NCBI GenBank assembly: GCA_013076295.1
Contig: RQOL01000772.1
Location: forward strand, 2,571,087 to 2,635,086
Length of the DNA stretch: 64,000 nucleotides
Reading direction: 5' to 3'
Source: Sanderia malayensis
Taxonomy: Eukaryota > Cnidaria > Scyphozoa > Semaeostomeae > Pelagiidae
Position 1 is the first letter of the stretch, and every line of letters starts with the position of its first letter. A program made the position numbers and the translations under genes. Below are positions 46,084 through 57,998 of the stretch, piece after piece. The notes under the pieces are model-generated. The model was not told the DNA's origin, ran no database searches, and worked only from the letters and a program-made list of their open reading frames with translations.

Positions 46084-49000
46084 CTATACAAAATCTTGAT
46101 GTTCTTCATTGAGCCTAATGTCCATTTGCATTTCATGCTGAGGCTTTTCGAGACGCCCGACATAAACAACTCCATTGAGCTTGGCTTTCTCTCTGATCAC
46201 ATCTTCTCTTGGACGAATTGCTTTGCACAAACGCTAAAAATAAACACAAAACATTCATCAGTAAAGGGAACAGCAATGCTAAGCAGTTAAAACGCTTCAT
46301 ATAAACACGCACGTTTCATTCACAGCTCTCTGTCCCTACTTCTTGCGATTAGAATGCATAAAATTGCAGAATATTCGATTATGCTGACAAAGTATATATT
46401 TTTACCTCATAGAACGTGCCTTCGTGTTCGAAAAAGCTTTTTATGATGAAAATCGGAATCCACATCGCAGTCAACAAGCAGATGATCCATCCGATAACCT
46501 CAGCCCATAATGGATAAGGTTGCTTGTCGTATTTCACTCCACTCCAGCCAATGGCAGCGAAAATGGTGATCATGAAGAGAACAGTAGGTGTGAGGAACTT
46601 CCAACAGATCGTCCACCATATTGATGGCTTATAACCAATCATTTGAGTTAGCATGGCATTCAAACGATCGCAGCCAAAGAACCAGCCAATTGTAAGTGTT
46701 TCAACCAATGCAACGAACAACAAAGAAAACCCAGCTGATTGGTAATCAAATAAATTGAATACATAAACGCCGCCCTAGTGAAAGAAAAAATTCATAAATT
46801 GTTCAAAGCTTCTCAGGGAACAATATCTGTCTCAAATTAGAATAATGCAAGCATATAAATACATGTAAGTGCTGAAAATAAAGAAATGGAGTACGTTTTT
46901 ATCGCCATACCTGGAATACCATGGGAATTGCAACAATGTAGCAAAATAAACAAACACCAAGGATGAAAAGTGATTTGTGTTTGCGAAGATACTTTGGATA
47001 TTCATCAGCAAGATTTGTAACAACACATTCCATCGTGCCAAACTATAAAAACAAAAAGCACAAATGAAAAGATTGAACAGTTAATGCAATGAATATATAT
47101 ATATATATCGCAAAAATAACTATAACAGTTATCTTTTTTATTAAGTTTAATTCACTACCTGACTGTCTAATCCAATGGTAAAAAGCATGAAAAAGAAGAG
47201 AATGGCCCACAGAGGAGAAATTGGCATTTTTCCTATTCCTTCTGGGTAGATGATGAAGGCCAAACCAGGTCCAGATGTAACAACGGTGCTTATGTCCACT
47301 TGCAATTTTGTGGAAATATATCCAAGCAGACTGAATATGACAAATCCTGCGAGTGTGCTACTAAACACGTCCATGAAACCGAGAAAAACTGCATCTCTAG
47401 CAAAACAAACGAGAGAAAATTAAACATGAAGAACCAATAAGGTACTTTGAATGCCACTAGAAGAAGATAGTAAAATAGTTGAAAATTGCATGTAATTTTT
47501 ATTTGAGACATATATATTAACATACTTGACGCAATTATTGGTAAATTTATTGTAACTACCAAAGGAAAGCAACGAACCAAATCCAGGCCCTAATGAGTAG
47601 AACAATTGACTACCTGCAGACCCCCAGACCTAAAAAGAAAAATAATCAAGTTAAGCAAATATATCTTGCATGCATCAAATACATCAATTAAAATTGCATT
47701 TAGATGCAGAAACCACATCAACATCAAATAAAAAGCCGAACAATAATGCTATATTGAAATCATTGACGCCATATACTTCATGTAAATCATAAATATTACT
47801 TAGTGCCTTTCAAATCTAATGGCATTACATAATGGATGATTAATAAAAATTGCTTTCATTGTCTTTTATTAGTACTCTCTATCTCTATAATCATTCTCTG
47901 CTGGGCAACAAAATGCTCAAACAAGAATGAAACAGCTTTAAGTTGACAAATGCAAGCAACAGCGCACGTCCAAACGATTTTAAGCGATTGGAAAGATTAT
48001 GGGACCCACTGTATTTGAGAAACGCTTTTGGAGAACCATCTTCCAGGCCCTCTTAAGACCGACTTTCAAAATATTGGGGTAAGCTACCCTTTTACACACC
48101 CTCCCCATATCTACGTCATTAACATTGCCCCACGCACGTCCCCTCATCACCTCACTCTATTTGGCTAATAACAAATAAGATGGAATTACGGACAATGAGG
48201 GCAATGACTGGCAAAAGGTGGGAGGAACAAGCTGCTAACATCGTAATCACCTCTGCCTTTAGCATGTTCTTGAAGTTCGGTTTGATGTAATGAATAATTC
48301 CATCGATAGCTCCTTCCAATGTTAATCCACGGATGAGAAGAATAGCAAGAACGATGTATGGAAATACGGCAGTAAAATAAACGACCTAAAATGCAAGAAT
48401 TTATTTAATATAGTATCATCAAAAACATAATGAACTTTGTTCATAATTCCAAATTGAAGTTTAGATTACCGTCAATTCTCTTTTATTCCCCCAGGGGGTC
48501 TATCGTCCAATCACATTAAAGAGGGGGTACTAGAATTGGAGGAAGGGCTTATTCGAGAAGAAGGTTTAAAAAAGAGTTTACGGTAGTTAGATTAAAGTCG
48601 TGTGTCGTATGGTTAATTCTAAAAATGAAATCTGTCTTATTTGAAAACCCTGTAAAGCATAAAAGTGTTCGAATTGTAGAGTTCGGATTCTTCAATTCGA
48701 AATTCGAACATCTTGAACGAAATTCTCCGCCCTCTTGAAAAGGCGGAGAATTTCGTTCCAGCTGGATAGAGTTTGAATTAGCTGTACCTTTCCTGCTGTT
48801 TTAACTCCTTTGCAGAGACAAAAGTAGACAATAATCCAAGCAAGTAGGAGGCAAAGTGGTAATTCCCATGAGACGCCACCAAGATCATTAATGCTTGCTG
48901 TTCTTTGCAACACATGGCGACTGCAGAAATCAAAAACATTTATACAATGAATGTTCCCTATCTCACACTCCAAGCATCTATATTTCATACCGTGACTTCA

Positions 49001-52000
49001 ACTATTTCAAACTATTTCATTACTGATTAGACAGACATTCCAAGAAACAAACTTTCTATCATACATGAAGTAGGTACTGAAAATGTTGAAATAGACTGAA
49101 AAACTACTCACAAGGAATCGAATTATACTAAATAGGTCCTACTGATAACGTTGAGACAATTCCCAGCTCTCCACGAGTAATGGTTCAAATTTTAGTGCAC
49201 CCATATATCCCGCGGATAGCTATTTAATGGAGCCTTAAAGCATCTTGCATCGTTGACTTGCATCAACTTCGAGATACTTACTTGAAGTAGTCATCCGGTG
49301 GTGAGACTCTTGGTCTTGCATCAACACATTTTGCTAAAACTGTAACGTTGGTCATTGCTGATGTTGTGATATTCTTATATATTGATTTGAATCCCTGCAT
49401 GCAGGTATCGATTCCTGTCGTGGAATTGTAAATGGAGCCATTGCCTGAAAACGAGACTTCTTCGCGACAATGAGGCGACGCCCACTTTGGGTCACAATGC
49501 TTCCAGGGAACCTCTCTTTGAAACGACGCGAATAGATAATAAATGACCCAGGCCATGATGACATTGTAGTAAATGCTGAGTAGCAATGATACCATTAACA
49601 TTGAATATCCAATACCTGCAAAAAGACCAACGAATCTTAGTTCATTTGGACCGATACGAAGTTACGCGACAAGTAAGCGCAAAGCTTTGGCAGAATAACG
49701 CAAATAAAACAAGGATAAAAGTGTAAATCATCAAAAGCTTGGTTCAAGAAATCAAAGATCAAAGAACATGATTACACATGATTACTGAAATCATTCTTAA
49801 TCACTGTAATCATAATAATCATGCCACGAAGTTGATCATCAGCCAATAGAAAAGGATTAAAACTTTATTGTTTGCAATTTGTGATTTCTTGTACCAAATG
49901 TTAATCAACAACAACAACAAATGTATACATCAATGCAAGCGTCATCATTACGAGAAAACACGTTTTATGATGCCATCCAACTTCTGATTTCCATTCATTT
50001 TCAATGCTTTCAAAGGGGAAGATATAAGCATTGTTGTATACTTCTGTTTTTAATGAATTACACTACGTTCCATGACGTTTTATGTCGTCACTAGATCACA
50101 ACCAGCTAGCAGTCAATAAGGTTTATTCCCATGCTAATTTATTCACCATGAGCGGAAAGCGGGTGCACATGCGCGGCTGAGGACTTAAGAAATAAAACCA
50201 TTTGACGATTAGCTGCTGAATAACGCAAATCCTTACCTAAATATATGCTGATTTAAGTTAAATGCAATCGTAAAAATCATACATTTAATTTATAGTGTTT
50301 GTGTTTACAATTACCATACCACTGTGCTTACCTCCTTTAAGCTAGAGGTGGATGGAAATGAGGCAGTCGCAAGATGGTGTTTGAATCATCTCATACTGAC
50401 AAAACGCGTGTGGAGAACGAAACATATTCCTAATGATTTTGGAACGACAATAGCGAAATAGATTAATGTTTTACACTAATATTTTAATGCGTTGTCGGTA
50501 TGGGCTGCTTGCTGGACAATCGACAGGCATTAGCAATCTAAGCCTGAAGAATAATGAAGAAAAATATTGTTCAGTTCATTAATTAACAAACAAATGATCG
50601 TAACTTTCACACCAACTACAACAACATTATTCGCAGGCTGCGATTAGGTCCATTGGCTCCAAACGAGGCTTGAATTTCAATCACCAATCAAAACACGAGA
50701 ATGTGGACATGAAAGAGAGACTCAGATGAATTAGCCAATCACTTCACGCCGCCTTTCTCCTTCACTCCCCGAATACTGACTGATATTGCTCCTTCACATT
50801 CACACGTATTAAGCTCAGGTCCCTCGTTTAGCATTACAATTACCCCGAGCTCAATTATTCTTGTTGTGTTTGACATGTTTTTCCACAAAAATGTCTTTCA
50901 ATGATCAATTTAGAATTCCGTATGAAATTGCTCAATTAACAGAAGGAAACCTATAATCATTTATATTATGGTATGTTATTATATTGGAACAAAGGATAAT
51001 AGAGAGAAAGTTGTAATAATTGAAAAGAGAAAAACAACCTCTAGTTAGAGGACAAATGATTCTCCATGCTTGAATTGGTCCTTCAGCCATATATTGTCCA
51101 ATGGCCACTTCCATGATATAAAGAGGAATGCCTGCAGTAATTGACATGATGCAATACGGAATGACAAATGCACCTAGAAATAACAATAACAACGAACATT
51201 AATAATTTATAAATCATAATCATAATGGAAATCAATGTTATAAGACCTTTCGTAAGATTATTTTGGATTTGCGCGAATAAGCAAATCGCGACTTCAAGTA
51301 ATGAATAACCTTCAAGCGATAGCTAGTTATTAAAGAATTATTGTATATTAAATCAAATCAGTGCATTAAAGAGTTTAGAATTTTTCATGTATTCTTTTGT
51401 AAAAAGTGGTGACAAAGCAGAGAAATATTATTTTATTGTTATTTGGCCGGAAAAGGCATAGTTGTGGTTGTCTTGTTATTTTCAGCAATTTCGTGAATTG
51501 AATTCCTTAGACTTAGTCGAAGTCCATTTCTGTTATATATCAATCAGTGAACTAGTTCTTATTCCTTGTGGAGGAAAAGTAGAAACATTTCCAATTTTGA
51601 TTTCTATTTTTTTACCTCTCCTACGCAGGGAAGCAGAACTCCTCCACTAATAAAAACTTTGAGGAATTCACTCAATCGCAGAAGATAACATAAAAAGCAA
51701 CCACAAGTAATTCTATTTAGTGCAGATAACAATAAGATAACATTGGCTTTGAAATTCCAAGGCTTCTTGGAGCCTTCTTGATTGTAAAACAAAGGAAAGA
51801 GGAATTTACATATCAAAATATTACAAGGTGACCAGACATAACGCCCTTAATTTTTTTAATAATTTAAATTTCCACCTGCCTCAACTTGCAATGGAGTTCG
51901 GATAAGTTAACGGAAAAATATCGCATTTTATTCTTGGCATAAACAACACGTGAATATAAAGTGAATAAATAGAAAATAACGTGAATTTCATGGGAATAAT

Positions 52001-52803
52001 TGTGGTACAAGGAGTGATGTGCAAATCCATACAACAAGGAAAACCACGCGACTGGCAATTGAAATGTAAAACATTTGACAAACACGCGAAGCATATTTCG
52101 GAACAGGGCCACTCTCTTGTGACCGTAAGAGTTTAAGCAAAGATCAAATGAGATAAGATTCCCAGAATTATTTGCGAAATATGCTTGGTCTAATCCGCTA
52201 GAAGTTGGAACGAAAATCCCAGATATTTACATAAATTTTCACAGCAAGAGAATTTCGGTCGAGGCCGAAACCCAATTTTAACTTTTTGTTTTCGAGTGAA
52301 TATTTGAATGAAAACATTTGCGGCCAATTCCACACAGCGGCTTAAAATAGTTTCCTAGCATGTTCAATTGGCTTCTTTGCATATTTTCTATTTACATGGA
52401 GGAAATTGTAGCCTTTAAGGTTAATAAAGCTGGAAACAAAGTAATAAGCAACGTTGCGTAAAATGCTTTACAACTCCACGTTCAGACCGCGTGCTTTTGA
52501 CTAATTGGATTCATCGGGTCTTCGCTTATCGAAAGTTAAAACGAAAATTTTATCCATGAAATAATAAAAATTAAATGTCTTACCACCACCACTCTTATAA
52601 GCAAGATATGGAAACCTCCAGACATTTCCTAGGCCAATAGTATATCCAACACATGACAAAATAAACTCAGCTTTATGGCCCCACGTTTCACGAGCTGGAA
52701 TTGAACTATCGCTTGCTACAACTTCAGCCGCGCTATCTGGCTGGTTTAATGAAGCCTTCTCTTCTTTGCCCTTATTTCCTTTACCAAAGCCAAATAAATT
52801 CAT
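46084..52803 (-). CDS. SLC6 sodium- and chloride-dependent neurotransmitter/amino-acid transporter
   Basis: SLC6 proteins carry GABA, glycine, taurine, betaine, creatine or monoamines into cells using Na+ and Cl- gradients. Ten exons chain in phase: 52584-52803, 51039-51173, 49282-49615, 48788-48920, 48251-48385, 47526-47629, 47159-47396, 46911-47042, 46406-46774, 46084-46233, giving 649 residues, the normal length. Helix 1 shows [23 protein letters not shown], the family signature. Helix 6 shows [18 protein letters not shown], and helices 7-8 show [18 protein letters not shown] and FTIGLDSQ. The large loop between helices 3 and 4 has the expected cysteine pair and NxS/T glycosylation sites. 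Helix 10 has [15 protein letters not shown]. The C-terminus is short and charged. The helix 1 and 10 sequences suggest the GABA/glycine/taurine branch; the substrate cannot be fixed by reading. Confidence 0.93.
48477..48585. mobile_element. 109 bp MITE-like element with TACCGT ends
   Basis: The left end TACCGTCAATTCTCTTTT and the reverse complement of the right end TACCGTAAACTCTTTTTT form inverted repeats. TTAGAT occurs just outside both ends as a possible target duplication. A related end (GGCTTATTCGAGAATTTACGGTA) is found near 16,270. It lies in an SLC6 intron. Confidence 0.6.
49048..49230. repeat. Dispersed single copy of the 176 bp repeat
   Basis: AACTTTCTATCATACATGAAG through CCCGCGGATAGCTATTTAA matches the units at 22,855-23,720 closely. 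It lies alone in an SLC6 intron, 26 kb from the array. Confidence 0.9.
49616..51038. other. Long SLC6 intron, nothing further seen
   Basis: This 1.4 kb intron between helix 2 and helix 3 coding exons shows no coding frame or clear repeat. The next intron (51174-52583) is similar: AT-rich and without supported features. Confidence 0.5.
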
Positions 52804-54311
52804 CTTGCTGGATGGATAAATACGTGGGCCTTCGTTTTAGTTGAAAGTTTTGTAATTTGTCATCAGCGGAGCTTCACTGTTGAATGAATTTCATGGGTCA
52901 ATCGCGTGGTTGTATTTTCATTTATGAAATCAACAAAAGATATGGAAATTTGTGAAAGCTCATAATTTTTAATGAGCTCAGACGGAACTTGTGCCCAGCT
53001 CCTCTTTTTAATTGGCTGAGAATTAGAAAAATTACTAGTGAATTTTCAAACTAAAACAATTAAATCTGTCCTGATTGGAGGGAACTTCAAAAAACAATTG
53101 ACTGGAACATTGCAGCAGGTAACTACATGTATGAACGGGTCTTGAACTTTGTTGTTTCGCAAACGTTTAGCTAGGTACATGAAAAGACATAAAATTGGCG
53201 AATATTAGCCATTTAATTGCATTTAATCCTCAGCTTTACGTGTTGGGACCTCCAAAGCGACTAAACAATTCTACTTTTGATCAATATATACAATGCCATG
53301 CCTCAATATTAAATATCAAAGTTGTAAGGGTGTTTCTGACTTATTTTCTCGTTTTGGTCCGCCAACAAGATTCTTCAAATCGATTCATAGCTAGTCAAAT
53401 GTTTCTTTGAACAACAAAATAAACTTTGTAGCTCTGAAAACTGCAAAATTTCATAGCATAGCGCAGAAAATAGCAATATTCATTCGCTGCTGTGTTGATC
53501 CCAATTTCGACTGGGATTTTAACAATACGCGCGTAATAATAAAAAATGGAAATTCACATAAAACGGTTATCTCAGTTTGACTCTGTGATTTATTATTTAT
53601 TATCTTTTAATTCTTAAACAACAACTTCATTCATGTTCCAAATGTTACGTGAATCATGAGAATTCTCTATGAATCGCTTGAAAAGGCGCGGAATAAATGA
53701 CCCGCAATGGATCACCTATGGTATTGGTTTGATTGTAATACGCCATACCACTGGGATAAAATCCAAGCCCAACCCAAGTTATCACCACCCATGCAGAAAA
53801 ACAAATTCTTTATCATCTTTGTGCATGCAAATAAATTGAATGAGTTGATCAACATAACAATTAAATTCAAAATAGCATCTTTATATCATTATATTTGCTT
53901 AATAAATTGATTTCGCTTTAACAAGTAAACAAGAAACCGAAATATATTACATTATTTCTAAAATAAACACATTTTGAAAATAAATAAAACAAGTTAAATT
54001 TTCGAGGACTAAGGGCTTATACTATAAGCATAAATGTTATAATTTCCTATTTTTAAAAGCCATTTGACAATATGTAGGTAGCTATCATAAATATGATTAA
54101 CTTCTCATTGAAATGTTTTCACATCTCTAAGAGACGGTAAAGATAACTGCAAATATTTTGCAACGTAGCACTCTTAATATAAAAACATCGGTTTCACAAG
54201 ATATAATTCTTCACACAGTAATTTTGCAAACACGTTTATCAAAGGGCAATTCTCGACATAACAACAAAAAAAAAGAAATATTCTTGAGTTAGAGAATATA
54301 ACCGAGTGAAA
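52804..54311. other. Intergenic region between divergent genes
   Basis: It contains the promoter sides of the SLC6 gene (-) and the small secreted peptide gene (+). Short open frames occur but none has splice or domain support. Confidence 0.5.
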
Positions 54312-55164
54312 ATGAAAGTCCTCATATTTATGATTATACTCATGTTTGCATCATGCAGTATAGCTGGACGAATTTTGAAAATTAATGGCAAGAAATTCAA
54401 GATTGTTGGGCCAATGCAAGATGAAGTCCTTCCTAAGGTATTACTAAACCATAACAATTTATATATTACAGCATTATAGCACAAAAGGGGTTAACCATCA
54501 TATAAGCTTTAAGCCTGTTTGTAAGTTCAGCAAGGCTGAAGCTACACGTTTTTTTTATAAGAAACCTGGCTCGAGGCCTAGTAGTAAAAGTTTCTTAATT
54601 TTTAGCCACATTTTAGTTCTAAAAGTTTCTTTAAAGTTTCTTCATTTAATGAAAAAAGTTGCAGTGAAAATGAAGAAAAAAACGTGGATGTAGCAAAATA
54701 TTAGTATTATAACAAAGAAAAATCGTCAATGCGAAAAATCGTCATGTGGAGCCGACAATGTTATGCTTAGCACATAAAACACACTTGTAGTTGATATTTG
54801 TTGAATCCGTAAAGGTAAAACATGTTTCCGAAATTTCTAATGTTTCTTAAGTAATTACATGGTGTAATCATATCTTCTTGTTTATCTTTGACTGGGGAAG
54901 GGTTGACATTCCAACCTGGCTGCGGTTACAAATGGTTGAAAGCTTTCATGTGATATCAACTTTTTTGTGTGTCTCTTGGAAGGGTTTACATTGAATTCGC
55001 CTTGATTCACACAGCTAAAAGAAGAAGAGAATTGTTTCCAAGGTGTGAAAAAGCAATGCATTGATGATGATGATTGCAAAAAATGCAGTGGATACGCAAA
55101 ATGTGACAAGAACAAATGCGTTGAAAAAGATTATGTCGTTATGCCAATACCAACAGAGAATTGA
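54312..55164 (+). CDS. Small secreted six-cysteine peptide, unknown family
   Basis: Two exons, 54312-54437 and 55015-55164, join in phase 0 and give 91 residues. The first 18 or so residues (MKVLIFMIILMFASCSIA) are a textbook signal peptide. A basic segment (GRILKINGKKFKIVG) follows, then an acidic and lysine-rich stretch with six cysteines spaced C-x7-C-x5-C-x2-C-x5-C-x4-C, ending in a short cysteine-free tail. Small cysteine-rich secreted peptides of this size include antimicrobial, signalling and inhibitor types; I cannot choose between them. The basic segment could be a propeptide. It stands alone between SLC6 and FN3K genes. The first exon's donor (AAG/GTATTA) is acceptable but not strong. 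Confidence 0.65.
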
Positions 55165-55520
55165 AACCGCAACAGAACGAAAAAATTCCGTTTATTGATA
55201 AAGTTATTGTCTATGTAATTGCTGTTGCATTATACATTTGCCACGTTACATGCATTATGCTGTTGCATTATACATTTGCTTCGTGAGTCTGTTGCATTTT
55301 AGGCGACGAGAAGTTTGTTGTCTTAAAATACGTAACTGTAATTGTGATTCTACCACACGTTACATTCTCTGACCTGGATAAATGCGTAGGCCAGCAATAT
55401 GCGTAGGCCAGAAATATGCGAAGCAAATGAGTATTGAATGAAATTACTTGCAGTTCAGCATTCTGAATGGAGAAAGCGGACAGCTTTGCGTGACCATTGG
55501 GAACTAGCAACAAATGAAAA
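55165..55520. other. Convergent 3' ends, no gene
   Basis: 3' ends of the secreted peptide gene (+) and the first FN3K copy (-) meet here. GCATTATACATTTGC occurs twice near 55,226 and 55,265, and GCGTAGGCCAG occurs twice near 55,383. No coding frame is supported. Confidence 0.5.
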
Positions 55521-57139
55521 TCAGAGCGATGTTGTTAATCTCTTCAATATTGAAATGGCTTGCGATTTGTGGTCACCTCCAAAATGGTTCCTGAAGGGAT
55601 TAAATCATCTACTAACAAAGCTATTTCAAAATAAAAGCATTACTTGCACAAAAGAAGCGAACACGCATGTACAATGAAAATAACTTCAATGATATCTTCT
55701 CACCAATGGTTTAAGTAATGAAATACGATATAAAGCGCTTGGCGATCTTCGAATCCAGGTGACTTCGGTACCAATGCATGATATGCATCGTAAAACTGCT
55801 TTGTAAATCCACCATATATTCCAGTAATAGCTAAATCGAATTCACTGTGACCATAAAACGAAGCAGGGTCATAAATAACTGCAAAAGGAAAAGTAATAAA
55901 GATAGAAAATAGTGTAAAGTAGCTTAAACAAGAATTTAATGGGTGATGACCAAAGGATTAGATGTGGCGTTGTAGATAAATGTGAAATAATGGCCTTACC
56001 AGGTCCAGATGAGGTATCGCCAGCATTTCGACCATGAAGGTCGCCATGTAACAAAGCTGGTTTGATTTCAATTCCTTTAAACAGCGTTGATATCTTCAGT
56101 TGAAGTTCAGACCAACATTCCTCCAATTCTCTGTCTTGGCACTAGAAATATAATGGCATAGGGTTTGACATTACATCAACGCAAGATTAAGAATGGTCAG
56201 ACAAATCTTGTATTTCAGAAACTGACCTTTTGTTGTACAAGATTGATCTGTACTTGCAGTTTTTGTTGGGTGTAGAATTCCTAACAATGCAAATTAGCAC
56301 GAATAATTAATAAAAAAATAGACATTCAAAGTAAGACTAATGTGCAGAATGTGTAAAATAATATTCCATAACAATTTTCTACTTACGACCCAACTTTTGT
56401 TCCAAGTATTATCTTGTGGAATCATTCCACAACAAGTTGCAACATGAAATCCAAATTCATCTACTGTCGTTAAATGTTCAGCTTTACCAATTCTTTTCTC
56501 TTTTTCTTCTTTAATGGCCAAAAGACTTTCATTGTGCAAATGCAGTCTAGAATAAGATTAATGACATTGAAATTGCAATAACTAAACGCAGACAAACCGG
56601 TTGTGTTGATATGCAATTGCAGTAACACGCAAAATACCTGGCCAGTTGCTCACCAAGTTTTGCTTGATACTTTGACAATGATCTCATATCAACATGTTCA
56701 ATTATCATTACACATTCCTTATTTGATTCATAATCCAGTAACTATAAAGATAAGACATTGCAAACATATCTATCACATGATATGATGTCATGAGTTAAAC
56801 ACAATGACGAAATTGGCCTACTTTCATTGGAGATGGAACAAGGATTGTATTGGTTCTCTTTATTGCCTTCAAACTTTCAAACTCCCCTGGAAACATTACT
56901 TTTCCCTGCAAGAAAAAATATCAATACTAAATCCATCTGAACTTAAGCCAACACAAATTAATAAACACAAATTGAACAAACAAACGTTCTACCTTTTCTT
57001 GCTCAAATGTTTTCACAAATAATTTCCCGCTATTTGTTGAAAATATTCTGCAATTACAAATGCATCCTCCATCAACGGCACCTAAATCTTCCAATTCGAT
57101 ACCGAGAGAATCTTGAATGAAGCTCTGCAGATCCGCCAT
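55521..57139 (-). CDS. FN3K: Fructosamine-3-kinase family protein, copy A (altered catalytic loop)
   Basis: Fructosamine kinases phosphorylate sugars attached to protein amines so that the adduct falls off, repairing glycated protein. Exons 56993-57139, 56822-56905, 56638-56741, 56387-56546, 56227-56280, 56000-56141, 55704-55878 and 55521-55590 give 311 residues, the usual length. Visible family marks are [10 protein letters not shown]...GKLFVKTF at the N-terminal lobe, [16 protein letters not shown] in the middle, [16 protein letters not shown] after the catalytic loop, and HYLNHWNHFGG near the end. The catalytic loop reads HGDLHGRN, where the family and copy B have HGDLWSGN. The catalytic Asp and the metal-binding Asn remain, but three residues between them differ, so activity or substrate may have changed. 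It lies head-to-tail with copy B. Confidence 0.9.
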
Positions 57140-57998
57140 ATTAAAATCAATTAAAGACAACAGGAACACATGACATTATGGCATCATAATGACGTGATCA
57201 AAAGATCATGTTGCTAAGCCAACAATAACAGAATTAAGACCATAAAAAATGTCAGAACAATGAGATGTCCAGACATTTTCCTCAGTTTCACCTTGAAAAC
57301 AGATTCACCAAGAAAATGCAACCAAAATACTATGTGAAAAATAAGTTATTCCGATAGAGTATGGTGTATTTTGCTGGTATCTACTAAAACAGGGAACAAC
57401 CTGAAGCTATCTACTATCACCAGCAACCACCTGCAATCGACCATGTGTTATTCAATATTTTGAAATCAACAAGGAATCAATCAGTGACGTTTTCTGCTAT
57501 TCAGAAATGTTGAACACAAACATGGCAAATGACGTGCTAGAAAATAATATGATGGTTGTCGTAAATGGTCGTAAATGGTTGTAAATGGCTGTAAATGGTT
57601 TAAATGGTTGTAAATGGTTGTGGGTGGTCATAGATGGTCGTAGATGGTTGCAGGTGGTCGTAATTGGTTGTGGGTGCTCATAGATTGTCATAGCTGGTCG
57701 TAGATGGTTGTAGGTGGTTCCATGTTTTAGTATTTACGGTATTTTGCTCTCCAATTACACGCTTCAAGTTCGCTTCCTGAGGTTGCTATACAGTTTGAGG
57801 TCATAATGCCTTTACATCTTAACAAAACGTTTCCAAATCACAAATCCAAGTGGAGTATCATTCCACTTTGCAGCTCCATTTTGCGTGATTTGTAACTCAT
57901 TGAAGCATTTCATACACCCACAAACAGCAAATGATAAGCAGCTCAATCAAAATTGCAAATGAAGATAGCAGACGGTCTTCTGCAACAACCAATCGAAA
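57140..57998. other. Spacer between the FN3K paralogues, with a short minisatellite
   Basis: It contains the promoter side of copy A and the 3' side of copy B. At about 57,555-57,715 a 10-11 bp repeat (GGTCGTAAAT / GGTTGTAAAT and variants) runs for some 160 bases. No coding frame is supported. Confidence 0.6.
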
